Both the position numbers and the translations under genes were made by a program. This document shows positions 1-8,554 of a stretch of DNA of 27,242 nt, piece by piece. Origin of the DNA: Prevotellaceae bacterium UBA6417 (lineage in GTDB: Bacteria > Bacteroidota > Bacteroidia > Bacteroidales > Bacteroidaceae); assembly GCA_002439755.1 (NCBI GenBank), contig DJPH01000006.1, positions 1-27,242 on the forward strand. Direction: 5' to 3'. The stretch's first letter is position 1; every line of letters begins with the position of its first letter. The notes under the pieces are model-generated. The model saw only the letters and a list, made by a program, of their open reading frames with translations, did not search any database and was not told where the DNA came from.

Positions 1-5
1 ATTTC

Positions 6-23
6 ATCGAACTCACGTTAATT
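6..23 (+). repeat. Left copy of an 18-bp inverted repeat shared by both window ends
   Basis: ATCGAACTCACGTTAATT is present here and its exact reverse complement lies at 27201-27218. Weaker similarity continues inward: TACATTGCTGTC here against TATATTGTTATC on the minus strand at the other end. The two ends therefore appear to carry diverged copies of one dispersed repeat facing each other. The match is seen directly; that it is a genome-wide repeat is inferred. Confidence 0.75.
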
Positions 24-27
24 CCTA

Positions 28-87
28 CATTGCTGTCCGATAAAACCATTTTGAATCAGGTCAAAATGGTTTTATCGGACAGCAATG
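28..87. repeat. 60-bp near-perfect palindrome (27-bp arms, 6-nt loop)
   Basis: Positions 28-54 and 61-87 are exact reverse complements, separated by ATCAGG. The arms contain TTGCTGTCCGATAAAACCAT. The perfection and length suggest paired terminal repeats of a small mobile element or a repeat-derived hairpin rather than an ordinary terminator, because no U-tract follows on either strand. No transposase is attached. The structure is certain and its role is unknown. Confidence 0.85.
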
Positions 88-160
88 ATTTTGAGCAAAA
101 TTAAGGTGGATTTTTTGAATGATGGAAAAACAGCCGTTTTGAAGGGCGAAAATGCAAAAG

Positions 161-195
161 CAGGGGAGCATTTCTGCTGGCAGAATGCTCCCCTG
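161..195 (-). terminator. Terminator of the B12 uptake operon
   Basis: A 12-bp stem (CAGGGGAGCATT at 161-172 with AATGCTCCCCTG at 184-195) continues into three more pairs after a one-base bulge, with a CTGG loop. Read on the minus strand it is followed by CTTTTGCATTTT. It lies 21 bases past the stop codon of the last operon gene, as expected for an intrinsic terminator. Confidence 0.8.
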
Positions 196-216
196 TTTCG
201 GATAGGTTTATCGGGA

Positions 217-1881
217 TTACCTGACGATGACTTTGCGCACGGAACCGTTGCTCATGCGGATGATGTTGATGCCTTTTTGCGGAGCGCTGATGCGTTTTCC
301 GTCGGCACTGAAGCGGGCGATTTCTTGGGCTTCGTCTGTGGAGGCACTCTGTATGCCGGTGGCGGGAGTTACACTGACGGTAAACGAGGTTTCGGCCAGT
401 TTTCCGTTTGAATTGACTTTAAGGGTGACGGTGGCCTTGCCTTCGCGTTTAGAAGCAATGGTGAGGCTGCCGTTTTGCACCCAGGCTTCCAGGATGCTTG
501 GGCCGCTCACGTTTTTGACGGTTTTTACGATGGCGGCGTCGGCATTGTCGGCATCTGTTGCAAGGTTTTTCAGATCTATCGTGACCGTTGTTCCCATTTT
601 TAGGCTGATGTCGCCGATGGGTTGGGCGATGACGGGCGCTTCATTGTCGGGGAATACGGGTATGGAGGGAAACCAATAGTTGGAAATCATGTTGTAGTCG
701 GCAATCTTGTTACCGTCCTTGTCGGTCTTGCGGGTGATATAGGTGTTGTCGCCATAGTCATGATAAAGCGACATGTAGAGGTCGCCGGTGACAGGGTCGG
801 GGCGCATGGAGCAGCCGTAGAGTTTCCATCCCTCGTTGTCGACGGTTTCGAGGTCGATGATTTTGGTTGTTCGGCCGGTGTTGATGTCGTATTTGAATAT
901 CTGGGTGTTGCTGAACCATGAGCTGGAGCCTCCGTTCCAATAGAGGGCGTTTTCCACATTGGAGGCGCAGAAACCGTCGGGGGTCCAGGCATACCAGGAG
1001 TTGGCGGGCGGATACAGACCGTCTTCGGGATTAATGTAAACGACGTCGGTTTGCAGAGAATGTGGGTCAATTTTTACGAGGAACGGCAGTGTTGCTCCCG
1101 AACCGCCGCTGCCTTCGGCTACCGGCACCCATATGTTGCCGTCTTTCGACATGGCAATGCTCGAGCCGGGATAGGGCAGCGAGTTCTTGTTGCCGGTGTC
1201 GATTTTCGCATCGTCGACAAGGTAGGCGTTGAACTTGTCAATGATGGCGGTAAAGTCAATGACTTTCGCAACTTTGTCTGTGGAAGGGTCGATCACCAGC
1301 ACGCCTTCCGACTGGTGTACGGCAAAGACATAGTCGTCTACTCTGACCATGCTCCCCACCTGGCCGGTATAGAGGCTTGTGTTGTCACTGATGCCTTCTA
1401 CTTTTCCGGTCACTTGCAATGATTTTGTGTTAAAGATGTAAATGCCGTTGGTGGTGCCGATATAGACTTTGTTTTCGTCTACTCCCAGACAGCTGCGTCC
1501 GTCGGCGATGCTTTTGCCGTCTTTTTCTGCAATGAAGGGAAGCTGGCAGATGATTTTCATGGTTTTGGCATCGCATACGGTGAATCGACCGCCGGTTACA
1601 TCGGCTCCCGGGTCTTTTTCCTGTTTGGCTACGAAGTAGAAGCGGTCACCGTAGATCTGGCCGTATTGGTTGGTACAGCCCAGTTCTTTGCCGGGATTTT
1701 CTTTCTGTACCACACGGTAGGTCCATTCTCCTTCGTCGGAAAGGAAGTTGACGGTGGAATTCTGGTGTCCGTACCAGTCTTCATTGACGATGAAAACGCC
1801 TTTTGAATAGTTGTTGCTTTCTTGGGCAAACGCTAATGTCGTGCATAGAAGCACTGACAGTAAAGTGTAGATTTTCTTCAT
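217..1881 (-). CDS. Secreted DUF5074-like beta-propeller protein with Ig-like region and C-terminal sorting-like tail
   Basis: This 554-residue protein is the last gene of the cobalamin-riboswitch operon. The start chosen is the ATG giving MKKIYTLLSVLLCTTLAFAQ, a clean type I signal peptide. The open frame continues upstream to 2166, but that part overlaps the preceding gene and has no signal. Residues about 25-410 have repeated YncE/DUF5074-like propeller character (VFIVNEDWYG, DKVYIGT-like strands). Residues about 413-508 look like an Ig/cadherin-type beta domain beginning APVIAQPIGDISLKMGT. The last 46 residues end in KGINIIRMSNGSVRKVIVR, the kind of C-terminal tail common in exported Bacteroidales proteins and resembling type IX sorting domains. 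There is no lipobox. Its place with BtuB and BtuG suggests a role in corrinoid capture or handling. This is inference; the exact function is unknown. Confidence 0.85.
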   Translation of the reverse strand: MKKIYTLLSVLLCTTLAFAQESNNYSKGVFIVNEDWYGHQNSTVNFLSDEGEWTYRVVQKENPGKELGCTNQYGQIYGDRFYFVAKQEKDPGADVTGGRFTVCDAKTMKIICQLPFIAEKDGKSIADGRSCLGVDENKVYIGTTNGIYIFNTKSLQVTGKVEGISDNTSLYTGQVGSMVRVDDYVFAVHQSEGVLVIDPSTDKVAKVIDFTAIIDKFNAYLVDDAKIDTGNKNSLPYPGSSIAMSKDGNIWVPVAEGSGGSGATLPFLVKIDPHSLQTDVVYINPEDGLYPPANSWYAWTPDGFCASNVENALYWNGGSSSWFSNTQIFKYDINTGRTTKIIDLETVDNEGWKLYGCSMRPDPVTGDLYMSLYHDYGDNTYITRKTDKDGNKIADYNMISNYWFPSIPVFPDNEAPVIAQPIGDISLKMGTTVTIDLKNLATDADNADAAIVKTVKNVSGPSILEAWVQNGSLTIASKREGKATVTLKVNSNGKLAETSFTVSVTPATGIQSASTDEAQEIARFSADGKRISAPQKGINIIRMSNGSVRKVIVR

Positions 1882-1912
1882 GTTTACATGTTTTTTGTGA
1901 TGAATATTTGGG

Positions 1913-3169
1913 TTAATGATTGCTTTGTGTCGCACTGTCGTCCAGAGGATCGTCGGGTATGGAGGATTTGATTTCAATATGCAGGTCGCGTGCTCTTGCC
2001 ACCTCGGTGGATGTCTCTCCCAGCCATCCGCACGACTGTCTGACTCCGGTATAGACGCGGATGAAGTCGATGCCTGGCAGATGAATGGGGGTGCCGTCCT
2101 TGTCGACCGCCCATGAAATGTCGAACGAACAGAGGTCGGCATATTCGTTGGGGTGGTTGTCCGCATAGCCCCATGGATAGGAGTAGAGCACGTAGTAGGA
2201 GCCGCTGCCGCTCTCGTCTATGCCGTTGCCGGCAAGCAGGGAGCCGCTGAAAGTCAGTTGGTCTTCCGCCATCCATTCGGGATAGTAGTTTTGCGGGTGG
2301 TAGATGTTTTTGGCGATGAATCCCTTGCCTTCGCGGTTGTCGCTCCAAACCACATAGGCGGTATCGGTGAGAAATCCGGTGTCGTCGCCGATGGGTGTGT
2401 GATTGTCGGGCCTGCTGTAGGTGATCTGATAGTTTTTGAGGGTTGAGGGCTTATAATATTCACTGCCGGCCAGCTCATACCATTCGTCATCATCCGCTTG
2501 TCCGTTGCAGTTGCGGTCGAATGCCACCATCACGATGCCCGGCTCGGATGAGCCTCCTTTTCTTTCGAGATAGTCGGGCACATCGCTGTAGAAGGCATTG
2601 CCCTTGATGTAAAAGTCTTTTTTGCCGGGCACATTGATTACTGTATGGTCGAATCCGAAGGTGACATATCCTCCATAGGCACCAAGCGTAATCATGACAT
2701 CGTTAGAAAGGTCGTCTTCCGCTTTTTGACGCATTGTCTCTTCCGTGTCTCCTTTTTCGTATACGGGCATGGTGTTGACAAACTGTCCCGGAGCAGGCCG
2801 GTATTCGTAGACTTTGGCCGTGTAGGGGCTGTATTCCGTTTCTTCGTGCAACGCAGTGACGAGGAACGAATGTCTGTATCCGCGCAGACCGTCTTCGAGT
2901 TCGAAAGTAAGGTTGTATGTGCCTTCTTTTTCAGCGAGGAAAATATATTCTCTGTCGGTTGAGAGCAAGCTGTCTTGTCCGTTTTCCGTGTGTAGAATCC
3001 ACCGGTAGCTGTCCCCCTTGTATGCCGGCGACAGTTTCAGCTTGCGCATGCGTTCTATGTAGTAGCTGCTGTTGAGGCCTGATGATACATTTTCTATGTC
3101 ACTGCGGCAACCTGTCAATGCTATGCCCGCTAATAGGGAGGCGAAGATAAATCGGGTGAGTCTGACCAT
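1913..3169 (-). CDS. Surface lipoprotein with PKD-like region, cobalamin-uptake operon
   Basis: A 418-residue protein whose N-terminus ends in the lipobox LTGC (Cys21) followed by RSDIEN. The acidic residues after the cysteine fit the Bacteroidetes surface lipoprotein export signal. Residues about 45-105 (WILHTENGQDSLLS, then YIFLAEKEGTYNLTFEL) resemble a PKD-like beta-sandwich. The rest is a larger beta-rich domain containing DRNCNGQADDDEWYELAG, an acidic stretch that could bind calcium. The start codon lies four bases after the btuG stop, so it is translated in series with btuG. Proteins of this type recur beside BtuB/BtuG pairs in Bacteroidales, and some surface lipoproteins of such loci (BtuH) bind B12. 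I cannot show that this one does, and it lacks recognisable DUF4465 features. Confidence 0.85.
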   Translation of the reverse strand: MVRLTRFIFASLLAGIALTGCRSDIENVSSGLNSSYYIERMRKLKLSPAYKGDSYRWILHTENGQDSLLSTDREYIFLAEKEGTYNLTFELEDGLRGYRHSFLVTALHEETEYSPYTAKVYEYRPAPGQFVNTMPVYEKGDTEETMRQKAEDDLSNDVMITLGAYGGYVTFGFDHTVINVPGKKDFYIKGNAFYSDVPDYLERKGGSSEPGIVMVAFDRNCNGQADDDEWYELAGSEYYKPSTLKNYQITYSRPDNHTPIGDDTGFLTDTAYVVWSDNREGKGFIAKNIYHPQNYYPEWMAEDQLTFSGSLLAGNGIDESGSGSYYVLYSYPWGYADNHPNEYADLCSFDISWAVDKDGTPIHLPGIDFIRVYTGVRQSCGWLGETSTEVARARDLHIEIKSSIPDDPLDDSATQSNH

Positions 3170-3173
3170 GAAG

Positions 3174-4325
3174 TTATTTTTTCAGAAAACACATGTGTGC
3201 CGGAATGTCGCCTGTGCGCACGCTCCATTTGCGTATTCCGTCGGGGCTGTAGCAGTGAAGGACGCCGCTTGAAACATAGTTCTTAGCATCGGTTACATAG
3301 ATTTCGCGTGTCTCGGGGTGGATGTCGATGCCATAGGGTATGGTGATATCCTTTTCCGTTCCGTCGGTAATAAACTTGTCGCTGACTTGTTTTTTTGTCT
3401 TTGTGTTGACTATTCCGTATGTAATGGTGTTGGACTGTGTGTAGTTGTTCCATTCAGTTGAATAATAGTAGAGAGAATCGCCGCTGATACAAAAATTGGA
3501 ACAAGGAATGTCGAGGGTGTCGGTAACTTGCATTTCATTGCGCCCTTTCTTCTTTGACAGCACAAAGAGTTTGGAAGGGATTCCTTGGTAGTCGCCGCGT
3601 GAAGTTACCCAAAGCTTGCCTTCTGTGTCGGCTTTTATATGATGAAGGTTGATGGCAACGGGTATTTTTTCTACCTGTTTGAACCCGTCGATTTCGACAA
3701 CGGAAACCGTGTTGTCGTAATTGGGAGCCATGTATCCGCCTGAATTGGCCACATAAATGTAGTCACCTACTATTTCCAATTCGTCGGGCTGATAGCCTAC
3801 GGTGCATTTGGCTGTAGGCTTCAGTGTGAGAGTGTCGATTTTGTAGACGGCACCTTTTACGGCGTTCGGATTGTTCAGCTGCACGGGGCCTACATAAGAG
3901 GATACATAGGCAAAGCCACGATGAAAACGGATATAACGGCAATTGGGGATGTTGATCTGGCCTATGCGTCTGCCAGTATAGGCATTCATTACTTCAATCT
4001 TGTTGGAGCAGTTGACCACGACATAGAGACGGGAACCATAGATGCGAATGTCATTGCCCACATCGCCCAGTTCCTTTATGACATTGGGGTTGCGCTCGGA
4101 GTAGAGATTGCGGACATAGTAGCCGTGAACGTAATCCAAATAATCGAGCGTACATTTGTTGGAGCCCATGTTGCCTTCATTGACAAGATACATGCCTATG
4201 ATGTTCTGACCTTCTTTCATTCCGATGGGGAGTATTTCGTATTGGGTCGGAACGACGACTTCATCTTCGCGGCATCCGGCGGCCAAAAGCGTTGTCAATA
4301 GTATGAAAATTACATTTCTTGTCAT
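3174..4325 (-). CDS. btuG: BtuG-like surface B12-binding beta-propeller lipoprotein
   Basis: A 383-residue lipoprotein with lipobox LAAGC (Cys18) followed by REDE, a strong Bacteroidetes surface-export signal. The remainder is a YncE/DUF5074-type beta-propeller with repeated blades such as NDIRIYGSRLYVVVNCSNK, ELEIVGDYIYVANSGGY and GIDIHPETREIYVTDAKNY. In Bacteroides, BtuG proteins of about this size sit on the extracellular face of BtuB and bind cobalamin with extremely high affinity before passing it into the barrel. The start codon overlaps the btuB stop by four bases (ATGA type), which implies translational coupling with its receptor partner. The riboswitch upstream of btuB should repress the whole unit when B12 is plentiful. 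The assignment rests on length, lipoprotein signal, propeller fold and operon position. Confidence 0.9.
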   Translation of the reverse strand: MTRNVIFILLTTLLAAGCREDEVVVPTQYEILPIGMKEGQNIIGMYLVNEGNMGSNKCTLDYLDYVHGYYVRNLYSERNPNVIKELGDVGNDIRIYGSRLYVVVNCSNKIEVMNAYTGRRIGQINIPNCRYIRFHRGFAYVSSYVGPVQLNNPNAVKGAVYKIDTLTLKPTAKCTVGYQPDELEIVGDYIYVANSGGYMAPNYDNTVSVVEIDGFKQVEKIPVAINLHHIKADTEGKLWVTSRGDYQGIPSKLFVLSKKKGRNEMQVTDTLDIPCSNFCISGDSLYYYSTEWNNYTQSNTITYGIVNTKTKKQVSDKFITDGTEKDITIPYGIDIHPETREIYVTDAKNYVSSGVLHCYSPDGIRKWSVRTGDIPAHMCFLKK

Positions 4326-6334
4326 AACTCGAAGCTGAAAGTTATCCGATAGTTGCGTTTCGGCATGGGATAGTTGAGTATCACATCGTAGTCCTGGCTG
4401 AACACATTGTTGATTTCAAGAGTGATCTTGGCCGTATATTTGTTCCAGCTGAGGGATTTTACCAAAGAGATATCACTTGTGTACCATGGCTGCGTATGGT
4501 TGTAAATGATGTTTTCCTGTTGGTTGTACCGCTCGCCGGTATAGATGAAACTGTAGTTGAAATTCCAGGATTTCCATTCGGCTTGCAATATGGCTGAACC
4601 GCTATGCCATGGAATGTAAGGTATCTGATCGCGATAGTAAGTGTCTGATCTTTGAGTGACATCAATGGCTTCCTGATAAGTGTACTGGATTTTTCCACGG
4701 ACAAACAACTCGTCAACCGGATTAACGGTCATGTCGGCTGAAATGTCGGCTCCTGTAATCCTGACCCGTCCGAGGTTGAGCATCGTCCAGCGGAACTGTG
4801 CTCCTTTCGGGTAGGCAATGATTTTGTCATGAACGAAATTGCGGTATCCGTCAACTTGAATGCCCCATTCAGTCAGGAAGCCCTTGTGACGTTTGCTTTT
4901 GTAGGAAATTCCAAGGTCGTATTGCGTGGTGCTTTCGGGCTTGAGCCGGGCATTTCCCATTTCCGCGTAGTAGAGGTCGTTGAATGTCGGCATGCGGAAG
5001 CTCCTTTTTGCGAAACCGCGCAGCATGAATCCGTAATGTTTGAAAGGACGGTAGGAAAGAAACAGAGCTGGTGTCCATACCTTTTTGTCATCGGGTGATT
5101 GGGCCAGCCGCGTTTTGTCGTGTATGTAACTGAATGCCATGCTTCCCTGTGCTTTCAAAGGTCCGACATGCAGGGCTGTGGCCAACGATCCGAGATGTGT
5201 CCAACGGGTGGGGTATACAAACCCGATCATGTCGGCATCCATTTGGTTCCATTGCAGGTCGTATGCGGCCGAAATGTCCCACGTGCGAGTAATGTTGTAG
5301 AGGTGGGAAGTGGAAAGGTAAAGTTCTTTTTGCCTATAGACATTGTCAATTCGCGCAACGGTGGTGTCCTTGTTTACATATTTGGTAAGGTAATAGGCAT
5401 ATTTTCCTGTGAACTGTGCATGATATCTTTTGCCGAAATCCTTGACAATGCGTCCTTGAGCGAAAGAATTATTGTCCCATATGCGCTCTCCCCGCCGCCA
5501 GACATTGTTTACGATGGCTCCCGGAACACCGCGTTCGGATGTGTAATTATAGGCCTTAAACATCCAAGAACCTTGCTGCAAATCACCGAACAAAGAGCCT
5601 TCAAGCCGTGTTGCCCGAATGTCTCCATTTTGTCTGACGGCAGTGGTGTCGTAGACTATTTCACCGGTTTTTACAGCGCGTCGCTTGTAGCGGAATTTGT
5701 ATTTGCCGCTACTGCTGACCCATTCACCGCTAAACGAGGCTCTTACTTTTTCGGAAAATTTGAAGTCCATGAGCAATGACGGGTTGACCAAGTCAAAAGA
5801 TCCGCTTTTCAGCGTGGCTTTAAAGTGATAATCTTTTCCGTTGTCGAATTCAGGCTTGCGTGTCCATAAATATACGGACCCGGCTGATGCAAAATCTTTG
5901 GCAGGTTGGAAGATTTCGCTTTTTTGGCCGTTGTAGAGCTGTATTTCCTGCATGTTGTCCAATGAAAACATACCAAGGTCCACTTGTCCGTTCTGGGCAT
6001 TCGAAAGTTGTATGCCGTCATAGAATATGCCAACATGATTCGTACCCATGCTTCGTATATTGATGGTCTTGATGCCGCCTATGCCGCCATAGTCTTTTAT
6101 CTGGACGCCCGAAAAATAGCGCAGGGCATCGGCTACGTTTAAGCTGTTCATGCGTTGAAGTTCCTTTCCGCGCAAACGTTGGGAGGGGATGGTTTCATTC
6201 CGGCGGGTGGCAGTTACTACCACATCTTTCAACCGTTTCTCTGTACTATCAGACAATACGGGCTCTTGTGCCGAAGCGGCAATAAAAGGTATAAGCAACA
6301 ATAAAACGGCAATATGCTTTCTGTTTCTATACAT
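4322..6334 (-). CDS. btuB: TonB-dependent cobalamin receptor BtuB
   Basis: A 670-residue outer-membrane receptor. A signal peptide ends near residue 22 (AASAQ). A TonB-box-like segment DVVVTATR is at residues 37-44, and the plug domain follows to about residue 160 (ADALRYFSGVQIKDYGG, then IKTINIRSMGTNHVGIFYDG). The remainder is a 22-strand-type barrel with many aromatic strand ends, finishing PKRNYRITFSFEL. It lacks the N-terminal carboxypeptidase-like extension of SusC proteins, as expected for the BtuB/CirA group. The cobalamin riboswitch 110 bases upstream and the adjacent btuG identify the substrate as B12 or related corrinoids. Import across the outer membrane would be powered by TonB-ExbBD encoded elsewhere. 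Confidence 0.94.
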   Translation of the reverse strand: MYRNRKHIAVLLLLIPFIAASAQEPVLSDSTEKRLKDVVVTATRRNETIPSQRLRGKELQRMNSLNVADALRYFSGVQIKDYGGIGGIKTINIRSMGTNHVGIFYDGIQLSNAQNGQVDLGMFSLDNMQEIQLYNGQKSEIFQPAKDFASAGSVYLWTRKPEFDNGKDYHFKATLKSGSFDLVNPSLLMDFKFSEKVRASFSGEWVSSSGKYKFRYKRRAVKTGEIVYDTTAVRQNGDIRATRLEGSLFGDLQQGSWMFKAYNYTSERGVPGAIVNNVWRRGERIWDNNSFAQGRIVKDFGKRYHAQFTGKYAYYLTKYVNKDTTVARIDNVYRQKELYLSTSHLYNITRTWDISAAYDLQWNQMDADMIGFVYPTRWTHLGSLATALHVGPLKAQGSMAFSYIHDKTRLAQSPDDKKVWTPALFLSYRPFKHYGFMLRGFAKRSFRMPTFNDLYYAEMGNARLKPESTTQYDLGISYKSKRHKGFLTEWGIQVDGYRNFVHDKIIAYPKGAQFRWTMLNLGRVRITGADISADMTVNPVDELFVRGKIQYTYQEAIDVTQRSDTYYRDQIPYIPWHSGSAILQAEWKSWNFNYSFIYTGERYNQQENIIYNHTQPWYTSDISLVKSLSWNKYTAKITLEINNVFSQDYDVILNYPMPKRNYRITFSFEL

Positions 6335-6444
6335 CAGGATGGATATTGACGCATGCGGAGGCCATACTGATAGAACACGAAAAGATATGGCATGACCGTA
6401 CCTTACGTTTTATCAAGCCCGTGACCCCGCAGGCATATAACAAA

Positions 6445-6620
6445 ACAGATCTGGCAGGTCTTCTGACTTGTCCCTATCCTCTCGCGTCTTCCCGGAATGA
6501 AATCCAGTGACGTATTGCTGCGACGGATTAATTATGAGACTTACAGCAGCGGGTACTGTTCCGGACTTGCACCGGATTCCCTTTTCATTCGCCCGTAGGA
6601 AAGCGGGCAAAAACCATTTC
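6445..6620 (-). promoter_or_regulatory. Cobalamin (adenosylcobalamin-type) riboswitch
   Basis: On the minus strand the conserved cobalamin aptamer core is readable: GGGAATCCGGTGCAAGTCCG, followed by GAACAGTACCCGC (complement of 6549-6581), then GTCACTGG (6504-6511), and AAGTCAGAAGACCTGCCAG (6451-6469). Downstream, a small hairpin with arms 6417-6421 and 6430-6434 and a GGGGTC-containing loop fits the usual expression-platform hairpin that forms the kissing interaction. The aptamer lies just upstream of btuB in the same orientation. Binding of B12 is expected to block expression of the four-gene operon. Confidence 0.95.
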
Positions 6621-6627
6621 TTGGCTG

Positions 6628-6635
6628 CAAAGTTA
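6628..6635 (-). promoter_or_regulatory. Promoter (-7 box) of the B12 operon
   Basis: The minus strand reads TAACTTTG here, an exact match to the Bacteroidetes -7 consensus TAnnTTTG. A CTTG element lies upstream near 6650-6653, somewhat closer than the ideal -33 spacing. Transcription would begin around 6620, exactly at the 5' edge of the riboswitch, which supports the assignment. Confidence 0.7.
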
Positions 6636-6659
6636 CATAAAAAATAACGACAAGGAACT

Positions 6660-6940
6660 TTACTCTTGAATGTTTTGCGGCAATCGCAGGGTTTTGCTGC
6701 GTTCCTTTTTAAATTTGCAACATCCGCATTTTGATTTGAAGCCTTACTCTTTAATCTGTATGGTGCCGTTTCAGATTATTCTATAAGGCCGTGCGCCCGA
6801 CTTCCGTTCTGATACTGAAAATATATTCAACCCGGAAACATAAAAATGCACCGATACATGCCGTAGATGAATCAAATGACAACTAAAACGCACAAAATAG
6901 GTTTGTAGTGTGCAAAAATCTGCATTTTCTTGCGTTATTT
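6660..6940. other. Intergenic stretch between divergent B12 and acpP units
   Basis: About 280 bases without a credible gene. A 60-codon minus-strand frame at 6771-6953 has no family resemblance and reads into the acpP promoter region, so I treat it as chance. Nothing else recognisable was seen. Confidence 0.6.
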
Positions 6941-6941
6941 C

Positions 6942-6972
6942 TTGGTCATACAAATATTTAGTTCTAATTTTG
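6942..6972 (+). promoter_or_regulatory. Promoter of acpP-fabF-rnc
   Basis: A TTG -33 element at 6942-6944 and a TAATTTTG -7 box at 6965-6972 are separated by 20 bases, essentially the Bacteroidetes consensus arrangement. The start site would be near 6979, giving a leader of roughly 35 bases before the acpP ATG at 7013. Confidence 0.8.
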
Positions 6973-7012
6973 CAAGCCTAATTGAAAAAATACAATCATA
7001 AAACTAACAATT

Positions 7013-7249
7013 ATGTCAGAAATCGAATCTAAAGTAAAAGCTATCATCGTAGATAAGCTGGGCGTAGACGAAAGTGAAGTAAAGAATGAATCAAGTTTCG
7101 CAAACGACTTGGGTGCAGATTCTTTGGACACTGTAGAATTGATTATGGAATTTGAAAAAGAGTTCCACATTTCTATACCTGACGATCAAGCAGAAAAAAT
7201 TTCCACAGTAGGTCAGGCAATAGAATACATCGAAGCCAATACAAAATAA
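7013..7249 (+). CDS. acpP: Acyl carrier protein
   Basis: A 78-residue acidic helical protein of standard ACP length. The phosphopantetheine attachment motif GADSLD is present with the modified serine at residue 37, in the context SSFANDLGADSLDTVELIME. It carries growing acyl chains in type II fatty acid synthesis and hands them to FabF, whose gene starts 19 bases downstream. A near-consensus promoter lies just upstream, consistent with very high expression. Nothing unusual was noted. Confidence 0.98.
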   Translation: MSEIESKVKAIIVDKLGVDESEVKNESSFANDLGADSLDTVELIMEFEKEFHISIPDDQAEKISTVGQAIEYIEANTK

Positions 7250-7268
7250 TCCCGGTTCCTCTTTAGAA

Positions 7269-8531
7269 ATGGAATTAAAGAGAGTAGTCGTAACAGGCGT
7301 TGGTGCGCTTTCCCCTTTAGGCAACACAGCTTCCGAGACTTGGGAAAATGTAAAAGCAGGAAAAAGCGGTGCCGGCCCTATTACCCATTTCGACTCTACC
7401 TTGTTCAAGACCCATTTTGCCTGTGAAGTGAAAAACTTCAATGGTCGCGACTATATTGATCGCAAGGCTTGCAACAAGATGGATCTTTACACGCAATATG
7501 CCATCGTAAGTGCGATGGAAGCGGTGAAAGACTGCGGCGTAGATCTCGAATCGGTCGACAAAAATCGAGTAGGCGTAATTTACGGAGTAGGCATTGGAGG
7601 TATCCATAGCTTTGAAGAAGAAGTCGGTGCAAACGCGCTCCATGCGGCAGATGGACCCAAGTACAGCCCTTTCTTTATACCGAAAATGATAGCCGACATC
7701 GCAGCCGGCCATATCTCCATCATGTATGGGTTTCATGGGCCGAACTTCGCGACGGTTTCGGCATGTGCTTCGAGCACTCACGCATTGTCAACATCGTTAG
7801 ACTTGATTCGTTTAGGCAAGGCCGATATGATTGTTGCCGGTGGTGCCGAAGCGGCAATCTGGCCTACAGGCGTTGGCGGCTTCAATGCAATGCATGCCAT
7901 TTCAACGCGCAACGACGATCCCGAAGGGGCTTCGCGCCCGTTTAGCGGCAGCCGTGATGGCTTCGTAATGGGCGAAGGCTCAGCATGCCTGATACTTGAA
8001 GAATTGGAGCATGCCAAGGCTCGTGGTGCAAAAATCTATGGCGAAGTTGCCGGAAGCGGCATGTCGGCTGATGCATACCATATCACGGCATCGCATCCCG
8101 AAGGCTTAGGAGCCGTACTTGTGATGGAAGAAGCATTGCGTGATGCAGGCATGAAGCCCGAGGATATCGATTACATCAATGTGCATGGCACATCGACACC
8201 GGTTGGAGACATATCGGAAGTGAAAGCCATACAAAAAGTCTTTGGCCAGCATGCATATAATTTGAACATCAGTTCGACAAAGTCGATGACAGGTCATCTG
8301 CTCGGCGCTGCCGGTGCAATGGAAGCATTTTTCAGCCTGATGGCCGTAAAAGAAGATGTGGTTCCACCAACCATCAATCACGCAGACGATGACAAAGATC
8401 CGCAAATTGATTACAATTTGAACTTTACGTTTAATAAAGCTCAGAAACGCGAGGTGCGTGCAGCGTTGAGCAATACATTCGGTTTCGGTGGCCATAATGC
8501 TTGCGTGATAATCAAGAAATATGCTGAATAA
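7269..8531 (+). CDS. fabF: Beta-ketoacyl-ACP synthase II
   Basis: A 420-residue condensing enzyme that extends acyl-ACP with malonyl-ACP in fatty acid elongation. The catalytic triad is visible: Cys166 in TVSACASSTHAL, His306 in NVHGTSTPVGD and His343 in KSMTGHLLGAAGA. The glycine-rich NTFGFGGHNAC near the C-terminus is typical of KAS II. It is the second gene of the acpP-fabF-rnc unit, with rnc starting 23 bases after its stop. Length and motifs match FabF rather than FabB or FabH. Confidence 0.98.
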   Translation: MELKRVVVTGVGALSPLGNTASETWENVKAGKSGAGPITHFDSTLFKTHFACEVKNFNGRDYIDRKACNKMDLYTQYAIVSAMEAVKDCGVDLESVDKNRVGVIYGVGIGGIHSFEEEVGANALHAADGPKYSPFFIPKMIADIAAGHISIMYGFHGPNFATVSACASSTHALSTSLDLIRLGKADMIVAGGAEAAIWPTGVGGFNAMHAISTRNDDPEGASRPFSGSRDGFVMGEGSACLILEELEHAKARGAKIYGEVAGSGMSADAYHITASHPEGLGAVLVMEEALRDAGMKPEDIDYINVHGTSTPVGDISEVKAIQKVFGQHAYNLNISSTKSMTGHLLGAAGAMEAFFSLMAVKEDVVPPTINHADDDKDPQIDYNLNFTFNKAQKREVRAALSNTFGFGGHNACVIIKKYAE

Positions 8532-8554
8532 TAATTCTTTGTGCAGATAAAACA

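Noticed and set aside
1882..2166. Upstream extension of the DUF5074-like gene
   Set aside because: It overlaps the preceding lipoprotein gene, is rich in Arg/Pro/Thr like an out-of-frame translation, and would bury a good signal peptide. Similar extensions at 11951-11998 and 25189-25326 are rejected likewise.
1913..3169. Direct naming of the PKD-like lipoprotein as BtuH
   Set aside because: The operon context fits, but I could not see DUF4465-type features expected of BtuH, so the name was not assigned.
6771..6953. 60-codon minus-strand frame in the btuB-acpP gap
   Set aside because: No family resemblance, no ribosome-binding context, and it overlaps the acpP promoter on the other strand.
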